A stretch of DNA of 13,913 bases. It comes from B13-G4 sp030606805 (GTDB lineage: Bacteria > Desulfobacterota > Desulfobacteria > Desulfobacterales > ETH-SRB1). The translations under genes were made by a program, and so were the position numbers. Of this stretch, positions 1 through 6,609 are shown one piece after another (within the stretch, counting starts at the first letter, position 1; the number at the start of each line of letters is the position of its first letter). The stretch lies in assembly GCA_030606805.1 (NCBI GenBank), contig JAUWFS010000073.1, positions 1 through 13,913 on the forward strand, read 5' to 3'. The notes beneath the pieces were generated by a model. It saw only the letters and a program-made list of their open reading frames with translations, made no database searches and had not been told where the DNA came from.

Positions 1-157
1 AGATCGAAAATCAAAAGGCTCGGTTCCTATCGTCATGCTGACGCATCTTGCAGGAGAAGCCGGCGTAAAAAAAGCTTTGTCTGAAATTGTTTCCCTTGAG
101 ATTGTAAAAGACAAACCGGTTCTCATACGAATTGAGGATGAAAACAATCAAGATTAA
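1..157 (+). CDS. hom: Homoserine dehydrogenase, C-terminal end (partial)
   Basis: The reading frame is open from base 2 to a TAA at 155-157, so only the last 51 codons are visible. The residues VPIVMLTHLAGEAGVKKAL, a following SEIVSL and a final PVLIRIED match the C-terminal ACT-domain segment of bacterial homoserine dehydrogenases (usually V-P-x-V-x-x-T-H, then an AL-x-x-I helix and P-V-x-I-R-I-E). That enzyme reduces aspartate semialdehyde to homoserine, and the ACT domain usually mediates threonine feedback. Finding thrH, which can use homoserine, as the next gene supports the call. The catalytic domain lies outside the window, so the assignment rests on this short tail and the neighbour. 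Confidence 0.72.
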   Translation, partial: DRKSKGSVPIVMLTHLAGEAGVKKALSEIVSLEIVKDKPVLIRIEDENNQD

Positions 158-162
158 TGTGA

Positions 163-300
163 TAACGGTTTACGGTTAACAGTTTACAGTTCACGGTTAA
201 AATGTTCAGCCTTATGCATTCCCACGCTGGAGCATGGGAACGAGAAAAAAAGTGTGAGCTGCAAACCGACAACCGTAAACCGTGAACCGTAAACTGTTAT
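163..300. repeat. Inverted-repeat element, family AACAGTT(T/C)AC(G)GTT, empty copy
   Basis: The space between hom and thrH is bounded by long imperfect inverted repeats. The left arm (about 163-200) is built of tandem variants of GGTTTACGGTTAACAGTTTAC, and the right arm (about 263-300) carries the complement, ending AACCGTAAACTGTTA. The same arm sequences flank the larger element at 7664-7905. A separate REP-like hairpin sits in the middle (218-243). No coding potential is visible. It ends about 19 bases before the thrH start and just upstream of its ribosome binding site. Confidence 0.7.
218..243. repeat. REP-like hairpin, TTCCCA-CGCTGGAGC-TGGGAA type
   Basis: An imperfect palindrome (TTCCCACGCTGGAGCATGGG followed by AACGAG) of the kind scattered in many bacterial genomes. 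A related hairpin with TTTCCAGGC/GCCTGGGAA arms is at 3764-3792. It is nested inside the larger inverted-repeat element. Confidence 0.6.
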
Positions 301-318
301 ATATTTAGGTGGAAAAAT

Positions 319-918
319 ATGTATATTGTCTGCTCAGATCTGGAAGGAGTTCTTGTCCCTGAAATATGGATAAATGTAGCCAAAAAGACCGGCATTAAGG
401 AACTTGAACTGACTACGCGTGATATACCTGATTATGATGTATTGATGAAAAAAAGACTTTCCATTCTTCATAAACATGGCCTGAAAATAGATGCTATTAA
501 AGAGGTTATAGATTCCATGGAACCGCTTGAAGGTGCAGTGGAATTTCTTGAATGGCTCCGATCATGCGTCCCGGTGATAATTGCTTCAGATACATTTGTT
601 CAATTCGCAGGACCTTTAATGAAAAAACTTGGATGGCCGACACTTTTTTGTAATTCTTTGCAAATAAATCCTGACGGCTCAATTAATGGTTATGCCCTGC
701 GCCTGCAAGACGGCAAGCGGCAGGCGATATTATTTCTAAGAAACCTTAATTACAAAACAATAGCTGTCGGCGACTCATATAACGATGTTTCCATGCTCAA
801 AGAAGCTGATACAGGTATTTTTTTCCGGCCGCCGGATAACATAAAAAATGAGTTCCCCGAACTTACTGCATCATATTCATATAAAGAATTAAAAAACATT
901 ATCCAAAAAATTATATAA
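319..918 (+). CDS. thrH: ThrH: phosphoserine phosphatase / homoserine phosphotransferase
   Basis: This 199-residue HAD-superfamily protein closely matches Pseudomonas ThrH along its whole length. It has the nucleophile motif DLEGVLVPEIW (D7, with E9 in place of the usual second Asp), the TTRDIPDYDVLMK segment, motif II SDT (90-92), the KRQ segment near 133-135 and motif III GDSYND (151-156). ThrH dephosphorylates phosphoserine and can transfer the phosphate to homoserine, linking serine and threonine synthesis. The preceding homoserine dehydrogenase end fits this. The start is preceded by AGGTGGA (307-313). The stop codon TAA begins the repeat fragment at 916-948. The fold and family are clear; how far the phosphotransferase activity matters in this organism is unknown. 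Confidence 0.92.
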   Translation: MYIVCSDLEGVLVPEIWINVAKKTGIKELELTTRDIPDYDVLMKKRLSILHKHGLKIDAIKEVIDSMEPLEGAVEFLEWLRSCVPVIIASDTFVQFAGPLMKKLGWPTLFCNSLQINPDGSINGYALRLQDGKRQAILFLRNLNYKTIAVGDSYNDVSMLKEADTGIFFRPPDNIKNEFPELTASYSYKELKNIIQKII

Positions 919-948
919 CTACGCAGGTGGATAGGCTGAAGGTGGAAG
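916..948. repeat. Half-copy of the GTAACTACTCAGG repeat family
   Basis: TAACTACGCAGGTGGATAGG followed by CTGAAGGTGGAAG matches the arms of the complete element at 4537-4710 (GTAACTACTCAGG with AGGCTGAAG further in). Only one arm is present. It occupies the whole gap between two genes: its first three bases are the thrH stop codon and its inner end carries the AAGGTGG (939-945) that serves as ribosome binding site for the gene starting at 950. Confidence 0.7.
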
Positions 949-949
949 T

Positions 950-1354
950 ATGATAACCCATAAAATAACATACCGTGTAATTTACGGTGATACGGACAAG
1001 ATGGGTGTTGCCTATTATTCAAATTACTTGCGCTGGTTTGAAATGGGTCGCACAGAATTTTTCAGATATCTGGGACTTACTTACAAAGAAATTGAAGAAA
1101 AGGGAATTTTTCTGCCTGTCTCAGAGGTCTATTGCAAGTATTTATACTCTGCACATTACGATGATATTCTGATAATAGAAACTTCTTTAGACACAAGCGT
1201 TAAAGCTAGTATGAAGTTTAATTATCTCATATTAAGTGAACAGGGAAACACAATACTTGCAAAAGGAAAAACCAGGCATGCCTTTACTGACCGCAACGGC
1301 CGAGTGGTTCGTCCTCCTGAATTATTAACGGAACTTATTGCAAAAAGTGCCTAA
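950..1354 (+). CDS. Acyl-CoA thioesterase, YbgC/4HBT hot-dog family
   Basis: A 134-residue single-domain hot-dog protein. The N-terminal segment YGDTDKMGVAYYSNYLRWFE (12-31) is the hallmark of YbgC/FadM-type thioesterases, with D14/D16 in the catalytic position, followed by the conserved RTEFFR. Length is normal for the family. These cytosolic enzymes hydrolyse acyl-CoA thioesters, and in many bacteria YbgC sits with the Tol-Pal genes; no tol genes are visible here, so the substrate is open. AAGGTGG at 939-945 is a good ribosome binding site and comes from the preceding repeat fragment. The last residues SA and the TAA stop lie within the left end of the next repeat element (from 1345). Confidence 0.85.
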   Translation: MITHKITYRVIYGDTDKMGVAYYSNYLRWFEMGRTEFFRYLGLTYKEIEEKGIFLPVSEVYCKYLYSAHYDDILIIETSLDTSVKASMKFNYLILSEQGNTILAKGKTRHAFTDRNGRVVRPPELLTELIAKSA

Positions 1355-1505
1355 AATGCCTAAAGTTAAGGTATTCTGCCATTCTATATATGTTCCTTAT
1401 GGCTCAATAAAAAACCCCCTTTAGTTTTGGGTTATTGATTAGCACGCCGAAGGCGTACCACAACTTTAGGCATTTTAATATACTTTAGCTCACTTTAGGC
1501 ACTTA
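1345..1505. repeat. AAGTGCCTAAAG-family inverted-repeat element, copy A
   Basis: The element starts AAGTGCCTAAAATGCCTAAA and ends ACTTTAGGCACTTA, so the ends are inverted repeats. It shares with copy B (6419-6609) the left part (CTAAAGTTAA, ATTCTGCCA, ATATATGTT) and a nearly identical right part of about 70 bases containing the mini-palindrome ACGCCGAAGGCGT. The centre differs between copies. No open frame is convincing. The thioesterase stop codon lies inside its left end. Confidence 0.85.
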
Positions 1506-1550
1506 TAGTCCGCACCGAACGGCGATAGTTTATAATACATCTCAAACATA

Positions 1551-3008
1551 ATGGGTTTTATGAATACATACATAACAAAATTCAATAAATGCAAAATCCT
1601 CGTTGTCGGAGATTTGATGATCGATGAATATTTATGGGGAGATGTTGACCGGATATCACCTGAAGCACCTGTTCAGGTAGTATCGGTCAAAAATGAAAAT
1701 TATACATTAGGCGGGTCCGGCAATGTTGTAAATAATCTTGTTGAACTTGGCGCAAAAGTGTCAGTGATAGGTATAACCGGCACCGACAGGCACGGCAACC
1801 TGTTGCTAAAAAAATTAAACGAAATAGGGGTTGATACAACAGGCGTTATTCATGACCCCGACAGGCCAACTACAAGAAAAACAAGAATTATTGCCGCAAA
1901 TCAGCATGTGCTTAGAATCGACAGGGAAACAAAAAGAGAAATATCAGCCAAAACTTTTGAACTCCTTGCAGGATTTATTGAAAAAAAAGTTTCCTCTGCT
2001 GACCTGGTTCTTATTTCCGATTACGGGAAAGGACTTATCACAAACTCCTTGCTTTCAAAACTGATCGAATCTGCTGAAAAGCACAAAAAAATAACGATTG
2101 CTGATCCAAAAGGACTCGATTTCTCTAAATATTCAGGTGTATCATTGCTTACTCCAAACAGAAAAGAAGCAGCGCTTGCAACTGGAACTGAAATTTCAAA
2201 CAAATCAGCTCTCATAGAAGCTGGAAATAAAATCCTTGATACTGTTCGCATAGATAACCTGCTTATCACATGCGGCAAGGACGGCATGATTCTTTTTGAA
2301 AAAAATAAAGAACCTTATAAAATCAGCGCGAAAGCCAGGCAGGTCTATGACGTTTCAGGGGCAGGAGATACTGTGCTCGCTGTTATAGGACTCGCATTGG
2401 CATCAGGAGCATCATTAAAAGACAGCGCAGCCATAGCAAACACCGCTGCCGGAATTGTCGTAGGCAAAGTTGGAACTGCCACTGTTTCAAGCAAAGAACT
2501 TGCCTCAGCTTTAACGCCCTATTCTGATTACACTATATTTAAACAAAAAACATTAACGGAACTTGAATCATTAACAAAAGAATTGAAAAAAAACGGCAAA
2601 AAGATTGTTTTGACTAACGGCTGTTTTGACGTGTTGCACGCAGGCCATATCATGCTTTTTTCTGCTTCAAAACAGCTTGGTGACATTCTTATAGTTGCCA
2701 TTGACGATGATGATTCAGTGAGATCGCTTAAGGGGCAGGGAAGACCTGTCATTGGTGAAACTGAGCGTGTCAGAGTGCTTGGCGCACTTGACAGCATTGA
2801 TTATGTTGTAGTTTTTTCTTCAAACGAACTTGAAAAACTCATTCAAATCATACAGCCCGACATACTGACAAAGGGCAGCAATTATAGTTCTGAAGAAGTT
2901 TTTGGACACGAACTTGTCGAACAATATGGCGGAAAAGTTGCCCTTATTCCTGTAATAGAAAATATTTCATCGACCACTATAATTAACAATATCAAGAGAG
3001 ATCTTTGA
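1551..3008 (+). CDS. hldE: HldE: bifunctional heptose-7-phosphate kinase / heptose-1-phosphate adenylyltransferase
   Basis: This 485-residue two-domain protein makes ADP-heptose for the LPS inner core. Residues about 12-320 are a PfkB/ribokinase domain: GDLMIDEYLWGDVDRISPEAP (20-40), GGSGNVVNN (54-62) and the catalytic DVSGAGDT (267-274, base D273). Residues about 350-485 are a cytidylyltransferase-like domain with TNGCFDVLHAGH (355-366, HxGH motif) and the substrate loop KGQGRP. Length and order match full-size HldE/RfaE. A second ATG at 1560 is possible; no strong Shine-Dalgarno precedes either. A TATAAT at 1531-1536 could be a -10 box, but no -35 box is clear. The A of the TGA stop (3008) is also the first base of the next repeat element. 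Confidence 0.95.
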   Translation: MGFMNTYITKFNKCKILVVGDLMIDEYLWGDVDRISPEAPVQVVSVKNENYTLGGSGNVVNNLVELGAKVSVIGITGTDRHGNLLLKKLNEIGVDTTGVIHDPDRPTTRKTRIIAANQHVLRIDRETKREISAKTFELLAGFIEKKVSSADLVLISDYGKGLITNSLLSKLIESAEKHKKITIADPKGLDFSKYSGVSLLTPNRKEAALATGTEISNKSALIEAGNKILDTVRIDNLLITCGKDGMILFEKNKEPYKISAKARQVYDVSGAGDTVLAVIGLALASGASLKDSAAIANTAAGIVVGKVGTATVSSKELASALTPYSDYTIFKQKTLTELESLTKELKKNGKKIVLTNGCFDVLHAGHIMLFSASKQLGDILIVAIDDDDSVRSLKGQGRPVIGETERVRVLGALDSIDYVVVFSSNELEKLIQIIQPDILTKGSNYSSEEVFGHELVEQYGGKVALIPVIENISSTTIINNIKRDL

Positions 3009-3170
3009 ACCTAAATTGAGCGATTTTTTACTCAATCTGCGCCGATCTCTTGCGCATAAAGGCTTCGCAAAAATCCTCGACATATCCACGGGTATGCCTG
3101 CGGTTTTTGCAAATCCTTATGCATCAAGATCTCAACACATATCTTCGCAAAAAATCGCTCAACTTAGGTT
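3008..3170 (+). repeat. AACCTAAATTGAGCG-family element, copy 1
   Basis: A 163-base element with inverted ends AACCTAAATTGAGCGAT / ATCGCTCAACTTAGGTT. The copy at 12235-12396 is the same sequence in the opposite orientation, matching over the whole length with scattered substitutions. A lone arm occurs at 3688-3707. An open frame from a TTG at 3016 runs through it into the following gene, but its translation is just element sequence and resembles no N-terminus of that family. Confidence 0.88.
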
Positions 3171-3180
3171 GAAAAACAAT

Positions 3181-3516
3181 ATGTTATTTTTGCAGGAAAA
3201 ACCGCAAGGCATGTTTTTCAAGGTCTTTGTTCAACCAAAGTCTTCAAAAAATATAATCACGGGAATTTACGGCGATGCAATTAAAATCAAGCTCACAGCT
3301 CCTCCGGTAGATGGAGCCGCCAACAAAATGTGTATTAAATTTCTCGCAAAATGCTTTAAGATTCCAAAGACATCATTAGAAATAATATCCGGCCACACCA
3401 GCCGGACTAAGTACGTGCTTTATAAGCAAAAACATAATAATAAAGACAGACGGGAAGACATTGAGCGTTTCAAGAAGGTGTTTGAACAGTTATTAAATGC
3501 TAAAAAAACAGCTTGA
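3181..3516 (+). CDS. DUF167 / YggU-family (UPF0235) protein
   Basis: Residues VFVQPKSSKNIITGIYGDAI, then KIKLTAPPVDGAANK and ISGHTSRTK, are the conserved core of the DUF167/YggU family, small cytosolic alpha/beta proteins of unknown biochemical role. I place the start at ATG 3181 (111 residues). The frame could be extended to TTG 3016, but that stretch is entirely the repeat element at 3008-3170, and family members start about ten residues before the core. AGG at 3166-3168, from the element end, is the only weak ribosome-binding candidate. The C-terminal tail is charged (KDRREDIERFKK). The stop codon overlaps the -35 box of the tRNA promoter. Confidence 0.83.
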   Translation: MLFLQEKPQGMFFKVFVQPKSSKNIITGIYGDAIKIKLTAPPVDGAANKMCIKFLAKCFKIPKTSLEIISGHTSRTKYVLYKQKHNNKDRREDIERFKKVFEQLLNAKKTA

Positions 3517-3541
3517 CATTCTTTCTTAATATATCTATTTT
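3513..3541 (+). promoter_or_regulatory. Sigma-70 promoter for tRNA-fMet
   Basis: TTGACA (3513-3518), a 17-base spacer and TATTTT (3536-3541) end 14 bases before the tRNA. The perfect -35 box overlaps the TGA stop codon of the upstream gene. Confidence 0.7.
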
Positions 3542-3555
3542 GTTTTTTTCATTGA

Positions 3556-3632
<77 letters not shown>

Positions 3633-3642
3633 GAATAAAAAC

Positions 3643-3675
3643 AAGGGCTTAGATAACTTTCTAAGTCCTTTTTTG
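3643..3675 (+). terminator. Rho-independent terminator of tRNA-fMet
   Basis: An 11-base-pair stem, AAGGGCTTAGA (3643-3653) with TCTAAGTCCTT (3660-3670), loop TAACTT, running into a run of T to 3674. Confidence 0.88.
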
Positions 3676-3687
3676 TTTCCCAGCCTT

Positions 3688-3707
3688 AAACTAAATTGAG
3701 CGTTTTT
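3688..3707. repeat. Solo arm of the AACCTAAATTGAGCG repeat family
   Basis: AAACTAAATTGAGCGTTTTT matches one terminus of the elements at 3008-3170 and 12235-12396 without a partner arm nearby. On the minus strand a short frame translating SGKTVPEIEKATQEIKKTL runs into it from about 3754 and stops in it, which may be the end of a vanished gene. Confidence 0.55.
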
Positions 3708-3763
3708 TTGATTTCTTGGGTAGCCTTCTCAATTTCCGGAACAGTTTTCCCCGAAGTTCAGCC

Positions 3764-3792
3764 CTTGTTTCCAGGCAGAGCCTGGGAACAAG
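3764..3792. repeat. REP-like hairpin CTTGTTTCCAGGC / GCCTGGGAACAAG
   Basis: A 13-base-pair hairpin with an AGA loop (3777-3779) and one G-T pair. It is related to the hairpin at 218-243. It lies in the 218 bases between the tRNA and the antitoxin gene and could also terminate transcription arriving from either side. Confidence 0.65.
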
Positions 3793-3850
3793 AAAAACCT
3801 CACAATTTCTAAAGCGCCCCGGCTTTTGGCATCAGGTAGCGGCTTGTTTG

Positions 3851-4051
3851 CTATTTTATGTTCAATATATTTTTAGCTTCTTCAAGGCTAACTGAGGAAG
3901 CATTTTGTTCTTCTTGTTTTGCTTCACGCAGGATACGAAGATCATTATAACACTCGAGTTCTTCCTGCATTTTTAAAAAGTCTTCGTATGGAAGAATCGC
4001 AAATTCTTTTTTGCCATTTTTTTCGAGTATTTGCGCACTTATTGAGATCAT
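3851..4051 (-). CDS. Antitoxin, Phd/YefM- or RelB-like (small)
   Basis: A 66-residue protein starting MISISAQILEKNGKKEFAIL, with PYEDFLKMQEEL and an acidic, helix-rich C-terminus (LEEAKNILNIK). This is the usual look of Phd/YefM-type antitoxin tails: a short beta-strand N-terminus, the P-Y-E-D/E-F segment, then a toxin-binding helix. It begins 12 bases after the toxin gene behind a strong AAGGAGGG (4057-4064), so the two are co-transcribed with antitoxin second. The expected role is to neutralise the upstream RelE-like toxin and possibly repress the operon. The family assignment is weaker than for the toxin, because such antitoxins are short and divergent. Confidence 0.7.
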   Translation of the reverse strand: MISISAQILEKNGKKEFAILPYEDFLKMQEELECYNDLRILREAKQEEQNASSVSLEEAKNILNIK

Positions 4052-4063
4052 AATGACCCTCCT

Positions 4064-4312
4064 TTATTTATAGGCATCTTTACGATGGCGAATCCGATAA
4101 ATGATTAATTTTTCTTCCTCTATTTCAAAAAGGATTCTGTAATCGCCTACTCTTAATCGATATTCTTGAGTAAAATTTGTTAAACGTTTTACATCTCCTT
4201 TTAGCCCACCCGACATCTTTTCAATCTGCTTTAAAATATGTGCTAATAGAGGCTTGGAGATTTTCCTGCAATCTTTCAAAGCTCTTGGTTTGAATCCAAT
4301 TTTATATTTCAT
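4064..4312 (-). CDS. RelE/ParE-superfamily toxin
   Basis: The protein (82 residues from the ATG at 4312) starts MKYKIGFKPRALKDCRKI. It contains the conserved RelE-type core YRLRVGDYRILFEIEEEK and the C-terminal YRIRHRKDAYK. The arginines of LRVGDYR and the basic RHRKDAY tail are the residues this family uses to bind or cut mRNA on the ribosome. A longer frame from TTG 4330 exists, but family members begin at the MKYKI-like strand. The toxin gene precedes its antitoxin, the reverse of the classical relBE order. The stop codon overlaps the antitoxin's ribosome binding region. No clear promoter is seen in the AT-rich stretch upstream. Confidence 0.85.
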   Translation of the reverse strand: MKYKIGFKPRALKDCRKISKPLLAHILKQIEKMSGGLKGDVKRLTNFTQEYRLRVGDYRILFEIEEEKLIIYRIRHRKDAYK

Positions 4313-4536
4313 TTGTTTACTAATGCCCAAAATTTATTATTTTGATAGCGAACAATCTAAATATTAAGAAATAAATCAATGATATTTGATAGTAATAGAT
4401 TATTTCTTGATTTCAATTGTATATAAATATGACCTTGTTTTTCATGAAAAAGCAAGAATTTTAGAACTTAAGGAAACTTAAGGGGCATTATATAGCTAAG
4501 GAGCGCTGTTGAAATATTGATATTTATTTTTTATAG
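4313..4536. other. AT-rich intergenic region upstream of the toxin gene
   Basis: The gap from the toxin start to nth is about 370 bases, of which 4537-4710 is the repeat element described separately. The rest is AT-rich. I see one imperfect hairpin, CTTGTTTTTCA / TGAAAAAGCAAG (about 4434-4456), and short AACTTAAGG repeats near 4466-4483. It should hold the minus-strand promoter of the toxin-antitoxin operon, but no convincing -35/-10 pair stands out. Confidence 0.5.
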
Positions 4537-4710
4537 GTAACTACTCAGGTGTTTAGACTGAAGGCCATAGGCTGAAGGAAACAAATGATTCCTGAGAGTT
4601 ATTCTCTATGTTTAGGATAAGATTTCCGGCCGCTTTAAGAAAATATTGGCTTCTCGGAGTCTTTGCCCTAAAAGTCTTCAGTCTTCAGCCTAACCAACCT
4701 GAGTAGTTAC
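4537..4710. repeat. GTAACTACTCAGG-family inverted-repeat element, complete copy
   Basis: The ends GTAACTACTCAGG (4537-4549) and CCTGAGTAGTTAC (4698-4710) are perfect 13-base inverted repeats. The arms continue imperfectly inward with AGACTGAAGG / AGGCTGAAGG-type words. The centre (about 4585-4675) has no coding signal I can support. The right arm overlaps the 3' end of nth: its sequence encodes the last residues NYSGWLG and the TGA stop. A half-copy occurs at 916-948. Confidence 0.85.
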
Positions 4711-5332
4711 TTTTATAGTTACATAGTTCAGCCAATGGACAAACATCACAGCCCGGCTTTCTTGCCTTGCAAACAGCTCGTCCAAAATAAACAAGCTGCA
4801 ATGAAAAGTCGCTCCAGTCCTTTTTGGGAATTAGTTTCATAAGATCAAACTCAATTTTAACAGGGTCTATGTTTTTCGTCAGGCCAAGTCTTTTTGAAAT
4901 CCTTGCCACATGAGTATCCACAGCTATCCCTGGAATTCCAAAAGCACTGCCCAAAACAACATTTGCTGTTTTGCGCCCAACGCCCGGTAGCGTTATCAAT
5001 TCATCCAATGAGCCAGGAACCTTGCTTTTGTATTTCTTAATCAACATCCTTGAATTATTTTTGATATTCTTGGCCTTGTTTCGAAAAAAACCGGTTGGAC
5101 GGATCAGTTCCTCAATTGTCTTATTGGAAGCATTTGCGAAATCGTAAGGAGTTTTCAGGTTTTTAAATAATTCTTTTGTTACTGAATTAACCTGTTTATC
5201 TGTACACTGGGCGGAAAGCATGGTTGCCACAAGAAACTCAAAGGGATTTCTGCATTTAAGCTGTGTCTTGACATTTGGAAAGGTCATTCTTAGTATCTTA
5301 CGAATCTTATCTGAACGTGTTTTAATATTCAT
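4685..5332 (-). CDS. nth: Endonuclease III (DNA glycosylase/AP lyase)
   Basis: A base-excision-repair enzyme for oxidised pyrimidines. Positions below count from the GTG at 5335, one codon upstream of the ATG used here. Visible signatures: the helix-hairpin-helix LPGVGRKTANVVL (116-128) with catalytic lysine K122, catalytic aspartate D140 in VDTHVARI, and the [4Fe-4S] loop C189-x6-C196-x2-C199-x5-C205. Length is typical (about 211 in E. coli). The last seven residues after LCNYKS are encoded by the repeat element at 4537-4710. The ATG at 5332 is preferred; ribosome-binding signals are weak. It diverges from the gene at 5350 with only 17 bases between starts. Confidence 0.95.
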   Translation of the reverse strand: MNIKTRSDKIRKILRMTFPNVKTQLKCRNPFEFLVATMLSAQCTDKQVNSVTKELFKNLKTPYDFANASNKTIEELIRPTGFFRNKAKNIKNNSRMLIKKYKSKVPGSLDELITLPGVGRKTANVVLGSAFGIPGIAVDTHVARISKRLGLTKNIDPVKIEFDLMKLIPKKDWSDFSLQLVYFGRAVCKARKPGCDVCPLAELCNYKSNYSGWLG

Positions 5333-5349
5333 CACTATCTTGTATCGTT

Positions 5350-6345
5350 ATGACATTATCTTTAAAAAAAGTTCGTGCATTGGGTCTAAGCTCAGGTGGT
5401 TTGGACAGCATCCTGTCGGCGCTAATTCTGCGCGATCAGGGTATAGAGGTTGAATGGATATCTTTTGAAACACCATTTTTCTCATCAGCAAAGGCACGGC
5501 AGGCTGCATACAAAACAAAAATACCTATAACAATAAAAAATATTACTCAGGTCTATCTTAAAATGCTGAAAAACCCCCCATGCGGATATGGGAAGCATAT
5601 GAATCCCTGCATGGACTGCCATGCCCTAATGTTCAGACTTGCAGGCACAATAATGAAAAACAAAGGCTTTAATTTTGTTTTCAGCGGCGAAGTGCTTGGC
5701 CAGCGCCCAATGTCTCAGACTAAATCATCTCTACGATATGTGGAGAAACATTCGGATATTGACGGCTATATACTTCGGCCTTTGAGCGCCAAAAGGCTGC
5801 CTTTAACTATTCCTGAAAAAGAAGGTCTCGTAAACAGGGAGCTGCTGCTCGATATTTCCGGAAGATCACGCAAGCCCCAGATAAAACTTGCTGAAAAATT
5901 CGGTATTACAGAATATCCTAATCCGGCAGGAGGCTGTCTTCTTACTGATAAAGGATATTCAGCCCGCCTCAAGGATCTTTTGGGACACCAGAGCACATAC
6001 ACTGAAAAAGAACTGCATCTGTTGAAGTATGGCAGACATCTTCGTTTTGACAATAATACAAAACTAATTATAGGACGTACCAAACAGGATAACGAAAAAA
6101 TAATAAAATACCACAATCCATCTACGGATACTGTTATAAAAGTAAAAGATTTCCCAGGCCCGATAGTTCTGGTACCGCACAGGGCAAGTAAAGACATTAT
6201 CATAAAGGCGGCATCAATCTGCGCCGGTTACAGCAAAGCACCGAACGATACAAAGGTTGATGCGCACGTTGTTAACTCGTGCGGAAGTGAAATAATAAAA
6301 GTAACAGCAATATCTCCAACAGAAGTCAAAGAACTCTTGATATAG
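5350..6345 (+). CDS. PP-loop ATPase, tRNA thiolase-like (ThiI/MnmA-type) with C-terminal NFACT-R-like domain
   Basis: A 331-residue protein with an N-terminal adenine-nucleotide-alpha-hydrolase domain: PP-loop SGGLDS (15-20), which activates the target uridine by adenylation. Cys87 and Cys90 (NPCMDCHALMF) and Cys196 (AGGCLLT) form the CxxC-plus-one-Cys pattern that, in TtuA/NcsA and methanogen ThiI, binds a [4Fe-4S] cluster used for sulfur transfer. Cys78 is an extra cysteine. Residues about 230-331 (LIIGRTKQDNEKI, GPIVLVPHRAS) resemble the archaeal-type NFACT RNA-binding domain attached to such proteins. Expected role: thiolation of a tRNA uridine. Unlike ThiI there is no THUMP or rhodanese domain. 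The tRNA position and sulfur donor cannot be told from sequence. Confidence 0.75.
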   Translation: MTLSLKKVRALGLSSGGLDSILSALILRDQGIEVEWISFETPFFSSAKARQAAYKTKIPITIKNITQVYLKMLKNPPCGYGKHMNPCMDCHALMFRLAGTIMKNKGFNFVFSGEVLGQRPMSQTKSSLRYVEKHSDIDGYILRPLSAKRLPLTIPEKEGLVNRELLLDISGRSRKPQIKLAEKFGITEYPNPAGGCLLTDKGYSARLKDLLGHQSTYTEKELHLLKYGRHLRFDNNTKLIIGRTKQDNEKIIKYHNPSTDTVIKVKDFPGPIVLVPHRASKDIIIKAASICAGYSKAPNDTKVDAHVVNSCGSEIIKVTAISPTEVKELLI

Positions 6346-6418
6346 GCCATAATTCAATAGTATCAAAAATTTGAAAACTCAAAATCAACATGTTGACAAC
6401 CAGAGGCAGTGGGCAATT

Positions 6419-6609
6419 AAGTGCCTAAAGTATGTTAAAGTGCCCTAAAGTGCCTAAAGTTAATGAATTCTGCCAGTTGATATATGTTTCTTAAATCATT
6501 AATACACAATTGGAGCAAACTTCTGTGGTAATGAGGTATCAATTAGCACGCCGAAGGCGTACCATAACTTTAGGCACTTTAATATACTTTAGCTCACTTT
6601 AGGCACTTA
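6419..6609. repeat. AAGTGCCTAAAG-family inverted-repeat element, copy B
   Basis: The ends AAGTGCCTAAAG (6419-6430) and CTTTAGGCACTTA (6597-6609) are inverted repeats. The right third (from about 6543) is nearly identical to copy A at 1345-1505, including ACGCCGAAGGCGT; the centre differs and is about 30 bases longer. The right end completes the rlmN stop codon on the minus strand (TAA at 6609-6607). It fills most of the 261-base gap between the convergent PP-loop and rlmN genes. Confidence 0.85.

Noticed and set aside
163..300. Possible CRISPR-like tandem repeats (GGTTTACGGTT words)
   Set aside because: The units are short, irregular and arranged as inverted arms, with no equal-length spacers and no cas genes nearby.
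1420..1445. CCCCC...GGGTT stem as a terminator after the thioesterase
   Set aside because: The stem is short and imperfect, is absent from the sister element copy, and lacks a T-run.
3688..3754. Minus-strand fragment SGKTVPEIEKATQEIKKTL as a gene
   Set aside because: It is bounded by a stop just upstream and by the REP hairpin and is too short to assign; mentioned only as a possible relic.
6345..6418. Promoter-like TTGACA near 6394 between the PP-loop gene and the repeat
   Set aside because: No -10 box at proper spacing and no gene follows on that strand.
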